From contig JAHBBC010000013.1 in the NCBI GenBank assembly GCA_019915015.1, positions 1,116,001 through 1,180,000 of the forward strand: 64,000 bases of DNA, written 5' to 3'. The notes below the pieces were generated by a model. That model was not told the DNA's origin. It made no database searches and was given only the letters and a program-made list of their open reading frames with translations. Below, piece after piece: positions 1-10,800 of this stretch. Both the position numbers and the translations under genes were made by a program. Positions within the stretch are counted from its first letter, which is position 1. Each line of letters starts with the position of its first letter. The stretch comes from Auriscalpium vulgare (taxonomy: Eukaryota; Basidiomycota; Agaricomycetes; Russulales; Auriscalpiaceae).

Positions 1-89
1 GTGGCACGATCGACAATCCCCGATTGTGACGAACGGAATGCCCATTCTATGATGAGGATCTGAACGTCTAGAGGGAGTTCGGTCGCCAT
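1..89 (-). CDS. F-box-like family A protein, 5' end only (runs off the window)
   Basis: Reverse-strand reading from the ATG at 89 gives MATELPLDVQILIIEW then FRSSQSGIVDRA, the N-terminus shared by all family A genes in this window. These begin with M-A-x-E-x-P-L-D-V and continue into an F-box-like motif rich in Leu, Cys and Trp. F-box proteins usually recruit substrates to SCF ubiquitin ligases. Only about 29 codons are visible, so intactness cannot be judged. The 5' leader (about 90-180) matches the leaders of the paralogs at 16.5, 27.6 and 33.5 kb, which supports this start codon. Confidence 0.7.
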   Translation of the reverse strand, partial: MATELPLDVQILIIEWAFRSSQSGIVDRA

Positions 90-619
90 CATGTGTCCGG
101 ATGGGGTGGGCACCAGGGAGGATCGACCAGCGCGGCCGTCAGCGACTCGCTGCTGTTGATATCAAGCCTAGCAAGCAACGGTGAGTACGGAGTCTGATAC
201 ATCACAAGTTGCAACGAAGTACGCACTAGGAGGAGTTCCACACGGTCCCCACGCCTCGGTGCACTACCGCTTTGCGGACAAAGAGGGTCCACTAACGACC
301 TGCTACAGAAGTGAGTCAATGAAATGGCCAGGCTGTTAAGAGACCTAAGACTGACCGATGAGAGCGATACGGTAGGATGCTGTGCGGCGGTGGTAGGGGT
401 TGTTGCCAATTAATGGCCACAGGAAGAGTTCCTGGTTCCGTATGGGACCTAGGTCTTGTCAGTGCAGTTGCCTCGCCTTTTATGGTAATCACACGTTGTG
501 AGCGTTATGTGATCATGTGACGGTCACGCTATTGCGTGATGACGCGCGCGTACCTCCCTACTTCCTCTGCATGCAATGAGGTCCTCACAATATCACATAG
601 ACCTCCACGAAAGCGCACC
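90..619. other. Upstream region, no gene seen
   Basis: The first 100 bp are the 5' leader conserved among family A F-box-like genes. I see no supported ORF in the rest. A locally self-complementary stretch at about 490-545 (GTGATCATGTGACGGTCAC) is the only structure noted. Confidence 0.5.
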
Positions 620-1211
620 GCGTGCGCCTTTCGCTGCAACATCCTCGGCGGCGAATCATGTCCGTTTGAGAATCCACTCCTTGGCTGACACCTTCGTTCT
701 CGTACGCTTGCCCCGCATCACTTGATCAGCTATGGATGTTTATCACCTTGTTCCTGATGATCTTGCTGTCGATGATTTTTCGTTGTCGTCTTCATTCCGG
801 CCCGGTCACTGTACAACAGCTCAATCAGTGGCATGGTTTTCATGGTATCATTGTAGATTGGTACAATGCCATCCCTGCCAAGGAGAATGTGATTGATGTT
901 CTTGTGCCTGCGATTCATCAAGTTATAAGTTACAGGGGTACTTTCGATGGCAACAGGATGATCTTGGAAAATCACTTGTGTACAGCAGCTTGCAGATACA
1001 TTCACTACTTATGCGTGCGCCTTTCGCTGCAACATCCTCGGCGGCGAATCATGTCCGTTTGAGAATCCACTCCTTGGCTGACACCTTCGTTCTCGTACGC
1101 TTGCCCCGCATCACTTGATCAGCTATGGATGTTTATCACCTTGTTCCTGATGATCTTGCTGTCGATGATTTTTCGTTGTCGTCTTCATTCCGGCCGGTCA
1201 CTGTACAACAG
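620..1211 (+). repeat. 393-bp tandem duplication: unit 1 and first half of unit 2
   Basis: The sequence from 620 (GCGTGCGCCTTTCGC) recurs at 1013 with an offset of 393 bp. Unit 1 is 620-1012. Unit 2 begins at 1013 and is interrupted at 1211 by the LTR retrotransposon, resuming at 12425. The units differ by one C (CGGCCCGGTCAC in unit 1, CGGCCGGTCAC in unit 2) and a few substitutions. The repeat ends with CATTCACTACTTAT in both units. Confidence 0.85.
1125..1211 (+). pseudogene. Small unknown ORF (93 codons) split by the retrotransposon; 5' part
   Basis: In unit 2 of the duplication an ATG at 1125, preceded in frame by TGA, opens MDVYHLVPDDLAVDDFSLSS and continues to Q29 at 1211. After removing the retroelement and one copy of its AACAG duplication, the frame continues at 12430 (LNQWHGFHGIIVDWYNA...) to a TAA at 12624, giving 93 residues. 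In unit 1 the same ORF (from 732) is frameshifted by an extra C near 804. I do not recognise the protein; it could be a fragment of a mobile-element protein. Its coding status rests only on the open frame being kept in the unit that was interrupted. Confidence 0.4.
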
Positions 1212-1510
1212 TGTAACGTCGATGCCCTTGTACTTAGGTGATCACGCCTGTAGAATCGTACCCACGTATATCGACGTGGGCTGAGTATGATTCGATGGGG
1301 CGCGAGTAGTGAAAGTACAAAAGATGTCCTCTCCCAAGGAGAGGACGGATATATATATGCTACCCTTATGTAATCCCATCCCATCAATGATCCGAGGCTG
1401 TTCCCCAGGAACAGCCCCTTCACCTCAGCCCAGCTCCGAGCGTTGTCTGGAACCCGCGGTTCCGCACATGCTGGTCGTCCAAGTAGGACGACCGGTCCGA
1501 GTACACTACA
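1212..1510 (-). repeat. LTR (3' LTR in element orientation), 299 bp
   Basis: TG...CA bounded. It contains five perfect inverted repeats: 1261-1280 (7-bp arms), 1326-1346 (GTCCTCTCC/GGAGAGGAC), 1396-1416 (GGCTGTTCC/GGAACAGCC), 1449-1463 (GGAACC/GGTTCC) and 1473-1493 (GGTCGTCC/GGACGACC). A TATATATA stretch at about 1349-1357 is a plausible core promoter for the minus strand. Confidence 0.95.
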
Positions 1511-1520
1511 CCCTCCCCCT
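1511..1520 (-). other. Polypurine tract
   Basis: Reverse strand AGGGGGAGGG sits directly against the 3' LTR, the expected position of the plus-strand primer of an LTR retrotransposon. Confidence 0.75.
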
Positions 1521-1625
1521 GGGGATCGATGGCGATCCTCCAGCTGGTGATGATCCCGACACTGCGTGGTGATGATAATTTTTGTAGACGACCGCCGTGT
1601 CCCTCCCCCTGTCCCGATCCCACAC

Positions 1626-4232
1626 TCACTCCCCCTTGGGTTCGCCCATGGGTGAGGGGGAATCGGGCTGCACAGCATCGACCGCAATGTCGTCTACATT
1701 GCTGGTGGACGCTGGCATCATCCCCGCAGTGTGTTCAACACTGGCGGGGGCCGATTCCGCACCCTCTGGTATGTCGTTGACGACGTCCATGGGAGCGGGG
1801 TTGTTCGTGGATGGGACGGCGGAGGATGGGGTGGTGGCGACGTCCACCGGCGCAGTACCTCCCGCCGGCAGAGGTGCAATGTCCAGATTCACCTGACTGG
1901 ATGGAGTCGCCCGAGCAGGAGACGGGAATCGGTATAGCGTGCCGTGGCGGGCGACCATCTCACCTACGGTGGGATAGTCGGCCCACTCGGACTCATCCGA
2001 CGGATCGCGCTCGCTGGCACGGTTGCGCTTCGCACGAGCGAAGCGCTCCATTGCGCGGATCTGCTGGACAGAGTATCCAGCGTTGGCAATGTGGGCCGCG
2101 ATGTCCTCGAACGTCAGGTTGTGGGTATCGCCCGTGAAGGCGACCCCAGTGCCGCCAGGTCCCGAGAATTCAACCGTAGACCCCAGGTCATGGATGAGGT
2201 GCTCGGTGAGGTGCGGGATCGACAGCATCTGCGTTGCGGCGTGCATGAATCGCAACCGTGCGACGCGCTGGTCCTCCGAGTTCCCTAAGGGAGCAAGCCG
2301 CCTGAAGTCCAGGTACGCCTGCACGTAAAACAGTGCGGGCTGCTCGTGTGGTTCGACTCCAGAAGGAGTCTGAGTGGGGTGGGCCCTCCAGAACGCCATC
2401 CATCGCGCGGCGGGTTCCTCAAGTTGAGGCGGACCGACACGTTGTGGAATCGGCGGCGGGTATATGGAGGCGCTCAGGTCGTCGGGGACCAGATCGTGCA
2501 CGCTAGCGAATCCGTCCAATGGGACGGATTCTTCCGCGTTGTCAGCGCGACGCGCCTTTTTCTTCTTACGCTTCTTCTTCTTCTCGCTCATCTCGACGTC
2601 TGCGTCGAGTTGAGTCGTCGGTGCGGGGGCGCCACTACGCTGTCCCGTGCCGGTCGCTGCGCCTCCGCGTGCTGGTGGTTGTCCCGTGCGTCCAGTCCCC
2701 GGGACTGTAGCATTCGGGGCCATCGTTCTGGCTGGCCACTGTGCGTTGTTGCTGGGGGGCGCGTTCGTGCTCGCGGTCCTCGGGACCGTGGTGTTCGCGC
2801 TCGACCATCCCATGGCCGTGCCTCTCGTCGGTGGGCCTGCGTGTGTTGTCCTCGGGACAATGGTAGGCCTGTTTGGTGCACCCCTCCCCCTTGGCGCGTG
2901 TTGGGGTCCGAACCGCGCCAAGTTGTGTTGCGTGGCGGTGAACGTGCGCGGCGGGCGGAGGAAGTAGTGACGTTGCGAGTACTGCTGCAGCACGTACCGC
3001 GCGAGCGGCGTGCGGTTGGCGGGGTTGGCATCGTTAATGACGCGCAGCCAGTCGCGTATCGTCTCCGCCGCGTCATCGTCTGCGATGCCGCGGTTGAACT
3101 GCTCGTCGACCTGTGCGCGGGCTTGCTCCTGTCCTTGCGAGACCAGTATACCCGTGAACGGGTCGTACGGGCGCTCGGCTGGCGGTACTGGGAGTGTCAT
3201 CCCTACACCCGCTCCCGCAGCGGACCAGGAGCTACCCCATGCCTGGGGCGGTCCCCAGCTCTCCGACGTCGCGGCGGGTTGGGTTGCCACGGTTCCCGGT
3301 CCCCAATTGTTCGACGGCGCGGTGGGCTGGGACACAGCAGACCGGGTCCATTGGGACGGTCCAGGTTGTCCCCAGCTTCCCGTCGTCGAGGCGGGCTGCA
3401 AGGAAGAGGACGGAGACGAGGAGGGCGGCGCGCGCGTATTGGTCTTCTTCTCGCGCTCGCGGGCCTTCTTCTCCTTGCGGAGCTTCAGGGTGTACTCCCT
3501 GTCCGCAGCCTTCTTCTCGCGCTCGCGGATGTCTTCCTCGTCCTCGTCATCCGAGTAGTCGTCGTCGTCGTACGCGTGCACGCTGCGAGCACGCTTCTGT
3601 CCGACGGGCGCACTCGTTGACGGAGCGGTAGTCGGCTGCGACTGTGCGACGGGTGGTGCGGGAGGCGGCACGCTGACCGGTACTATTGCCGGCGTCGGAT
3701 GCGACGCGGGGGATGTACGGGCGGCGGGCGCTACCGGGGGACGGGGTTCTTGCGGCGCGGCGGGGCGCTCGTCGAGTTGACGGCGGAGCTCCCGAGCCTC
3801 GTTGCGCGACTCGTTGCGCTCGCGACGAAGTCGGTCAGACTCGGTCTGCCAGCGCTCGATAGCGAGCTCGGCCTCGCGCAGTCGAACCTCCTCGTATGCC
3901 CTGGCCGCGTCTAAGGCGCGCATCAGGTCCTCCTGGTCGGCCGCGAATGCGGCGTCGTAGTGCTGGCCGTACAGTGTATCACAGTCGCAAGGACGGTGAC
4001 GCACCATACGCGTAACCGGGTCGTATGCCCAGCTGGCACCAGAAAAGAAGCCTCTCGCGGATGGAGTGGCAGGGGGTTGGCCCTCCGTTGCTGCGGCGGG
4101 CTGCGTCGCGGCGGCGGTGGGCGGCGGGTCTGTCACCATAGGTGACGGCCCGCGATCCAGAGGCGGAGGGGGGGAAGGAGTGTGGTGGTGGTAGGCGGGG
4201 GGATCGCTGTTGCGGCGCGGTGTGTGTGTCAT
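1626..4232 (-). CDS. Retrotransposon ORF3: Pro/Ser-rich coiled-coil protein of unknown function, 868 aa
   Basis: A long intact frame starts at ATG 4232 and ends at 1626, between pol and the 3' LTR. Standard Ty3/gypsy elements have no gene here, apart from env-like ORFs in some lineages. No signal peptide or membrane segment is visible, so an envelope role is unlikely. Visible features: a Pro-rich start (residues 1-60); a charged heptad-rich segment (about 100-156, LREAELAIERWQTESDRLRR) predicted to form a coiled coil; an acidic/basic patch (DDDDYSDDEDEEDIRE then KLRKEKKAREREKK); low-complexity Pro/Ser/Gln/Trp repeats (GSWGQPG, NNWGPG, ESWGPP); a strongly basic KKKKRKKKKARR near 554 that resembles a nuclear localisation signal; and a more globular C-terminal part (about 570-800). 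I do not recognise a family. It may be a structural or accessory protein of the element. Confidence 0.75.
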   Translation of the reverse strand: MTHTPRRNSDPPAYHHHTPSPPPPLDRGPSPMVTDPPPTAAATQPAAATEGQPPATPSARGFFSGASWAYDPVTRMVRHRPCDCDTLYGQHYDAAFAADQEDLMRALDAARAYEEVRLREAELAIERWQTESDRLRRERNESRNEARELRRQLDERPAAPQEPRPPVAPAARTSPASHPTPAIVPVSVPPPAPPVAQSQPTTAPSTSAPVGQKRARSVHAYDDDDYSDDEDEEDIREREKKAADREYTLKLRKEKKAREREKKTNTRAPPSSSPSSSLQPASTTGSWGQPGPSQWTRSAVSQPTAPSNNWGPGTVATQPAATSESWGPPQAWGSSWSAAGAGVGMTLPVPPAERPYDPFTGILVSQGQEQARAQVDEQFNRGIADDDAAETIRDWLRVINDANPANRTPLARYVLQQYSQRHYFLRPPRTFTATQHNLARFGPQHAPRGRGAPNRPTIVPRTTHAGPPTRGTAMGWSSANTTVPRTASTNAPPSNNAQWPARTMAPNATVPGTGRTGQPPARGGAATGTGQRSGAPAPTTQLDADVEMSEKKKKRKKKKARRADNAEESVPLDGFASVHDLVPDDLSASIYPPPIPQRVGPPQLEEPAARWMAFWRAHPTQTPSGVEPHEQPALFYVQAYLDFRRLAPLGNSEDQRVARLRFMHAATQMLSIPHLTEHLIHDLGSTVEFSGPGGTGVAFTGDTHNLTFEDIAAHIANAGYSVQQIRAMERFARAKRNRASERDPSDESEWADYPTVGEMVARHGTLYRFPSPARATPSSQVNLDIAPLPAGGTAPVDVATTPSSAVPSTNNPAPMDVVNDIPEGAESAPASVEHTAGMMPASTSNVDDIAVDAVQPDSPSPMGEPKGE

Positions 4233-4376
4233 ATTGGATTGAGATGGGCGAGGGACGGAGAAGTCGAAGGCGCCCGTAGGCGTCTTTAAGCTTTTCTCGC
4301 CCTGCTTATCTCATCTGATATGGCAGTCCATCGGGATTGCGATCTATGATCCCTGATGGTACCTTGCTACTCTATC

Positions 4377-7300
4377 CTATTCCTGGCGATCCCGAGGATC
4401 ACCTCTTTGCTTCCCGCCACTCTGCCTGCGTGGCAGCGACCCAGGGTCGCTGACCCCGCGTAGCCGGAGGTACTCGTCTAGTGCCTCCAGCTCGTCGCAG
4501 GTTGCGAGTGCCTCCCAAGTGTGCTCTCCAAGAGACCACTTGACTTGGAGCTCGAGCCTATCACCGACCCATCGATGGCCGGTGATCTCGTCTACGAACC
4601 ACTCGTCGTCGTCGGGCTGTCCGAAGTCGTAGAATCGCCTCGATTCTCGGTTTGGGAACAGCCGATCGTCGCTAGGGTGGTGTCGTCGCAGCAATGATGC
4701 GTGGAACGTCGGGTGGATACGACGCACACGCAACTCCGTGGGCAGCTCGATCGTGTACCCGACTTGTCCGGGTTCGCGGCTATGACCTTGTATGGTCCCA
4801 CATCTTCGGGAGCAGTTTGTGAGCCCGGCCTTTGGGGAGGTTGAGGTTCTTGGTGCTGAGATACACCAAGTCTCCAACCTTCACCTCTTCGTCCACACGT
4901 CGATGCTTATTCACCTGCGCGGTCTGCAAGACCCTGCGCTCGATGATCGCGTCGTGTGCCTGTTCCAGGTGCGACTGGGCCTTCGCGGCGAAGTCCCGGA
5001 CACCTGAGAACGTGGTCTGCGGTATCGTGGGCCCAAATATACGGGGCATGTAGCCGTAGTTGAGCTCGAACGGTGCGCACCCAGTGGTGGCGCTCGCGCT
5101 CGAGTTCAGCGCGAACTCAACCAAGGGCAATTTTTCCCGCCAGTCGCGTTGGTCGGGCGCGACCACGCTCCTGAGCATCTGGCCGACCGTACGGATGGCC
5201 CGCTCTGTCACTCTCATCCGTCTGGGGATGGAATGCAGTGGACATCAGTAGCTTGGTACCCAGTAGTTGGTGCAGTTCGCGCCAGAACGCGATGTGAACT
5301 TCACATCTCGATCCGACACGATGGACGCGGGGACCCCATGCAGCCGCACTATCTCCTTGAGATATAAGTCGGCGAGCTGGGCGGCTGTCGTAGTGGTGCG
5401 CATAGGGACTAGGTGCACCATCGACGTGAGGCGACAGATGACTACCCATAGGTAGTCATAGCCGTCCTGCTCGGGGAATGGGCCAGTAAAGTCCATTCCA
5501 ATTGATTCCCAAGGTTGTGCAGGAATGGGGAGGGTATGCAGCAGCCCAGCGGGCGCCTGATTACCCGGCTTCGACATCTGACAAGTCCCGCAGGACTTGC
5601 AGAACTGCTCGATCTCAATACCCATGCGGGGCCACCAGAACCAGCGCCTGATATACTCGGCAGTCTTATGGGCTCCTAAGTGGCCGAGGGTGCGGTGCGC
5701 GGTATCCGTGATCAGTTCACGGATTTTACGTTGTCGCAATAGTGCATCGGGCACGCATAGCACTACGTGGCCCATCCGCGACGTGGAGTACCACTTGTCG
5801 TCCTTCATCGTGAACGTAGTGAATTCCCCGGGGGACTTTACTATCTTCGCGAAGAACGGATCGGTGTGGTATGCTTCCTGCATGACGGATTCCCAGCCTG
5901 GAGACGCCTCCAGTTGTCTCGGCAGCGAGGGTCCATCCGTGAGCGCGTCCTTCACCTGCACCTCAGGTGCAAGTGTTACAGGCAACTTTTCTGCGCCGCT
6001 GCTCACCAACGTGGCCGATTCGCGTGGCGTTTCCACTGTGATTGGCGACGTCGGTAGTGTGCTCGCTGTCTGGTCGACGCGACGCGGTGGCGGTGCGCGA
6101 GTCTTAGAGGGCTTCGCTGGCGGTTTGGTGATCGGGGCAGCGTACTGCCTCAACTCCCTGGCCGCGCGATCCCTTTCCGAGTCTCGGTTTCGCATAGTCA
6201 TTGCACGCAGCTCTAGTACACGCTCAGGAGATAGATCATCCATATCGGGGTCCAATTGGACGTCGATGGTGACTAGCTCGGTACCAGGCATGTCCGGCGG
6301 GACGGAGGCATAGTAGCGCGACATAGCGTCCGCTACTTTGTTCACTCTGCCTTCAATGTACTTGATTTGCATGTCGTACTTGGCCAGGAATTCTGCCCAG
6401 CGAGACTGTCGCGGCGACAGGTTTTTCTGCTGGTGGAAGAATTCCAGCGCCTTATGATCGGTGACGACAGTAAATCGGCGACCGATTAACTTGTCCGACC
6501 ATTTGGCGAGGGCCTCAAGGATCGCAATCGTCTCGTGCTCGAACGTACGGTAGTTGCGTTGAGCATCCGTAAACCGCTTAGACATCAGTCCTGCCGGACG
6601 GCAAGTCTCCCAGACTTTGCCCTGCCCGTACATAGCGCCGACTCCCCAAGTGGAGGCGTCGCATATGACCCATATCATTTCTCCCGTGCGAGGATCGATG
6701 GGTTTCAATATGGGCACCTTGCAGGCAATTGCCTTGATGGTCTCGAAGCAGGATGTATGGATCGCTCTCCACTGGAAAGCGCGTCCATTCTTCGTCATGC
6801 TCGATAGCACCGAGGTGTATGCGGACACATCAGGCATGAATTGCGCTAGGTACTGCACTAGCCCAAGGAATTGAAGCACCTCATTGGTGTTCGTTGGCCT
6901 GGGCCAGTTGCGTACCTTGGACATCTTGTCCATGTCGGCGTGCAGCCCTTGGTCATCGATGCGATGTCCAAGGCATTCCATGTCCTTCGAATATAAATCA
7001 CATTTCTCCTTGCTGAGGAATAGGTGGTTTTTTCTTAGGATATGGAACACGGCGCGCAAGTGCTCTTCATGATCCTCGATCGAGTCTGAGAATATGAATA
7101 TATCGTCGAGATATACGTGCACGCAAATGCCGATGTGATCTCGGAAGATCACCGTCATAAGCCGTTGGAATGTGGCGGGCGCATTACAGTCTCCCTGCTG
7201 CATAACATGGCTCACGAACGTGCCGTAGATTGTAGCGAACGCTGTCTTCCAAATATCATCGGGTTCGATGCGTATTTGTTCGTACGCGTCGCTCATGTCA

Positions 7301-7838
7301 ATCTTGGACCGGAACTTCGCGCGTGCGACGTCCATTCGGATCTGATCCTGGTCAGGGAAAGGCGTAACATCCTTATGGTGTTGTCGTTACGCTTGCGCGC
7401 ATCCACCACAGTCCTCAGTTTCCCCGATTTCTTTGGTATACAAAGTAACGGGGCGGCTTGTGGGGCTGTGCGCATTTCCACCATCCCGCCTCAACGTATC
7501 GCTTTATCTTCAACATAAGTTGTGGTTTAAGCGAGTCAGGGCATCGGGGAAGGTGGTACAAGCTGCGTAATTTCTCATCGATTAAATTAATGCGATGATT
7601 AACTTCTCGGAACGGAGGGAGCTCTGGGGGCACTGGGCACATCAGGTCCGCCTCCGATTCCATCCATCGTTTCCGGAGTGGCGCCAAGGGATCCTCAGGA
7701 TCCTCGGGCACTGGGAGTCCCTTTTGGGCTTCCTCCGCTTCTCCTATCTTCATCCGTGCGCGGTGCTTGGTGTGGTTCTCCCGCATGGGAGGGGCCACCG
7801 AGGTGGCAGGCTCTACTTTCGTAGATCCCGCCGCGTAC
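4377..7838 (-). pseudogene. Pol polyprotein (RT, RNase H, integrase, chromodomain), frameshifted
   Basis: Reading down the minus strand, pol follows the gag-protease frame after an in-frame TGA (about 7840). Recognisable parts are: the pre-RT linker and RT start (7798-7415); PLLCIPKKSGKLRTVVDARK (about 7440-7380); RT with the catalytic YLDD (about 7100); RNase H with DAS and TDHKALEFF; the integrase zinc finger H-x-H...C-x2-C (GHLGAHKTAEYI, CKSCGTC); the integrase core MDFTGPF...SDRD; and a C-terminal chromodomain (EWFVDEITGHRWVG...VKW...TWE). Single-base frame changes break it near 7480, 7368, 5298, 5217, 4795 and 4760. No single reading frame makes an active enzyme set, so this copy would need pol supplied in trans. 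Confidence 0.9.
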
Positions 7839-7840
7839 CC

Positions 7841-10800
7841 TCATTCCAGTATCGGGCGCGCCGCGTTTACACGCGCAGTCGCCATCGGAGCACGGTCACG
7901 TTTCCAGTGCCGTCGCGATCGTTGGGCTTCCTCCTGAGGAGTCAGTGCAACGATGCGTTGGCCATTGATCGTGATCGACAGGTCGCCAAAGTCGAGAGCG
8001 ACTTTGTTGCCATGGAGGAACGGGGTGCCCAGTATGATGTCGTAGTGGTCTATATTGGCCACGTCGAGATAGCATGGGACTTCTTGCCCGTTCACTTTGA
8101 TCCGGCACCTGGTCCCGTAGTTGATCTTTGACTTGGATCCTACGACGCCCAGTTGGAGCGTCATTGGGTCTACAAGTTCAAATATCCCTACCCGGGATAC
8201 CGTGGCTGCCTCCGGGCTTATGCCATTGGTGGTGCTTCCGCTGTCGAACAGCGCAAATAGTGTCTCGCCGTTGATGTTAACATCGGCGGCGAGGACTATA
8301 TGTCGTGTCGCGTTGCGATCGGGCTGTTCCTCATTTGGAACGTTACGACGCAAGTTGGCACTGTATACCCAGCGGGGTACTTCAGGTGTCACTGCTGGCA
8401 GGTGCGAGCGCATTGCGCGCATGGCGAATAGCATCATGCCCGTAGTGCGTCGTGATAATTCGTCTATGTACGCTGGGGGTGCTACGTATGACGGCGCCGG
8501 TGGTGTTACATCCGCATTTGCGTCCCCTCCCCCTGCATGACGTGGCCATGCATTGTCTGCGTCGTCGCCGGCGGGGAACGTTGGTCCACGGGGCCGACGG
8601 CGCTCAAGGGCGGCGACGATGTTGAATGCGTTGCGCATGCCCGCGTTGTACGCTACTTCCTGACGAGCCTCTGCCTGCTCGGATCGCGAGAAGTGCATGA
8701 TGGCTCGTGCGGCGGTGGCCAACCCAGCGTTGTAGCCGGCGTCGTATCGGTCATTCCGCATGGATTGACCGAGTTCCTCCGCTGCGTCGAGTGATCCATC
8801 ACCGCGTCGCGCGTTTCGCCGGTGATTCACGAATACGAGGCAGATGAAGCATTCAGCTGCGTGTACGGGGCCGTACACGGGGTCGAACATCCATGTATGC
8901 TCGAGCTCAATCGGTACCCCGAGAAAAAGGGCCGCGCTCACGCGGTCCTCCACGTAGCGTCGCCGTGTCTCGTCCGTCTGGTTGTACCACCACACGACGG
9001 CGTGCACGTTCACGGTCTCGATGGAGCCGAGCTCGAAGTCGCGCAGCAGATAAGTGTCCGTAGGGACGCTGTCTGCGAATTCCTCGTCAAACATGAGGCG
9101 AGCGGGGAAGTGCCCATCATTTGTGATGGGGTGAGGTATCCCAGGACGCAGCGCGTGTCCGGTGCCTCGCCACCTTCGTAACCCGTCCGCTTGGTGCTGT
9201 GCGTACGTGAATCCGTACTCCCGAGGGTATTGGGCGAATTCGTCGCTACCGACGGCTCCTGGCGCCATACCACGGGAGGTTGGGCTCGAGGCGCGACCAA
9301 GCGAGAGCGCGGCGCGAATCATGTTCTCAATCCCAGTTCCCGGGGAGTCAGGCGGGGAGTATGGCCCTGGGGGCGCAACTCTGCTCACGCGAGAAGGCCC
9401 TGGCACTGGGCGTGAAAAGCTCGGTCCAGGGTATGCGGGGCCAGGTAATCCCATCGGGATTCTCTGCTGCAAGTATTGGACCGCATCCTCCCCTAGTAGC
9501 CGTCCCAGATCGACAGCTTGCTGCGAGGGGGCTGGGCCCAGTTCGACTAGCCCAGGCATGTCGTCAGATTCGGAGCCTAACGACACATTGTCTTCTTCGT
9601 CGCTAGCGGGCGTAATTCTCATGGAGAACATACGCATGCTGGCGAGTCGAAGTGGGGGCCCCTCATCGTCGTCGGATGGGGTGTCTAGGTATTCCATATC
9701 TTCGACGTAATCATCTGACGACGCCCAGCGCTCCTCAGGGGCTTCTTTGTCGTCGTCAGCGCGCTCGTCGTCCCCAGGGGATGACTCGTCGTTCTGCGCT
9801 TCAGGCTCTCCCGCTTGATCGTCCTCCGAGTTGTCATTGACTACTCGAGAGGCAAACATGCGGGGCTTGCCGAATTGCGGGCAAGTAGGGTCACTTGAAT
9901 AGTGCCCCGTCTGTCCGCATCCGAAGCACGTGATGGATTTACCATCTTTTCCTACCGCGGTACGGGGCTGTCCACCAGGACGGCCCTGTAGCTTCTGCGG
10001 GCGAGGGGTACTATCGGGGCGTGGTCTATCCATGCCACTTCCCGTGCGTGTCTGAGGCGAGGTTTGGTTGACTCGGGCGGTCTGAGTCTGTCCTCGGGAC
10101 GGTCTTACCCGCCGCGCAGTCGCACTCGAGGTCGCGGTCGACTTCCGGGTGTGGTCCACTGATTTATCAGTGGTGCGCGCGGGCGCCATGCTCTGTCGCG
10201 AGTCGCGGAACTTGCTCATAATCTTGCTGCCTTCCTCGATTTCGAGTGAGGCTTCAAGGAGCGCGTTCATATCAGAGTATTCGGCCGACAGACCGCGTAC
10301 TCGCAGCAGTACATCGTTGTACTCCTCCGGGAGCCCGCTGAGGAACAGTCGTTTGAACGTATATTCATCCGGCTGTTCCACCATGCGTGAGGCTCGCTCC
10401 TTCAGTTCACTGAAGAATCCCGCAATTCCTTTGCTTCGGGAAAAGCGCGACGCCATGAACCGGGACGCGGCCGTCTGTGCTGAGGCACGGTGGATGAATC
10501 GGGAGTACATCGCAGCGATGATGTCCTCGAATGTCCAGGCACGGTGTGCTCGGGTGGGGGCTTCCACCTCTTGGGTGTACCATCGGGCCGCTTCCCCGTC
10601 AAGGAAGGACCCGAGCAGAGCTACGCGTTCTGCATCACGGTCTGGCCCTGTGACGTGGTACAGTCTCATCCACCGCAATACTTTCCCAAGCCAGAGCTCC
10701 AACGTGTCGATGTCATCGACGCCGTTGTACGAACCGGGCATGGGTAGTTTGTAAGCTTTGGCCACTTGTGCTAGTAGAGCGGAAGTCGGCTCGCCCACTT

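Noticed and set aside
620..1211. CRISPR-like or terminal repeat of the retrotransposon
   Set aside because: The 393-bp units are a host tandem duplication outside the AACAG target duplication and do not belong to the LTRs. No CRISPR array exists in this eukaryotic DNA.
2346..3620. 424-codon plus-strand open frame
   Set aside because: It lies antisense to the intact retrotransposon ORF3, starts inside it and has composition typical of a shadow frame (Arg/Leu/Val runs). No family features.
1626..4232. Envelope gene
   Set aside because: Position fits, but there is no signal peptide, transmembrane segment, cleavage site or cysteine pattern.
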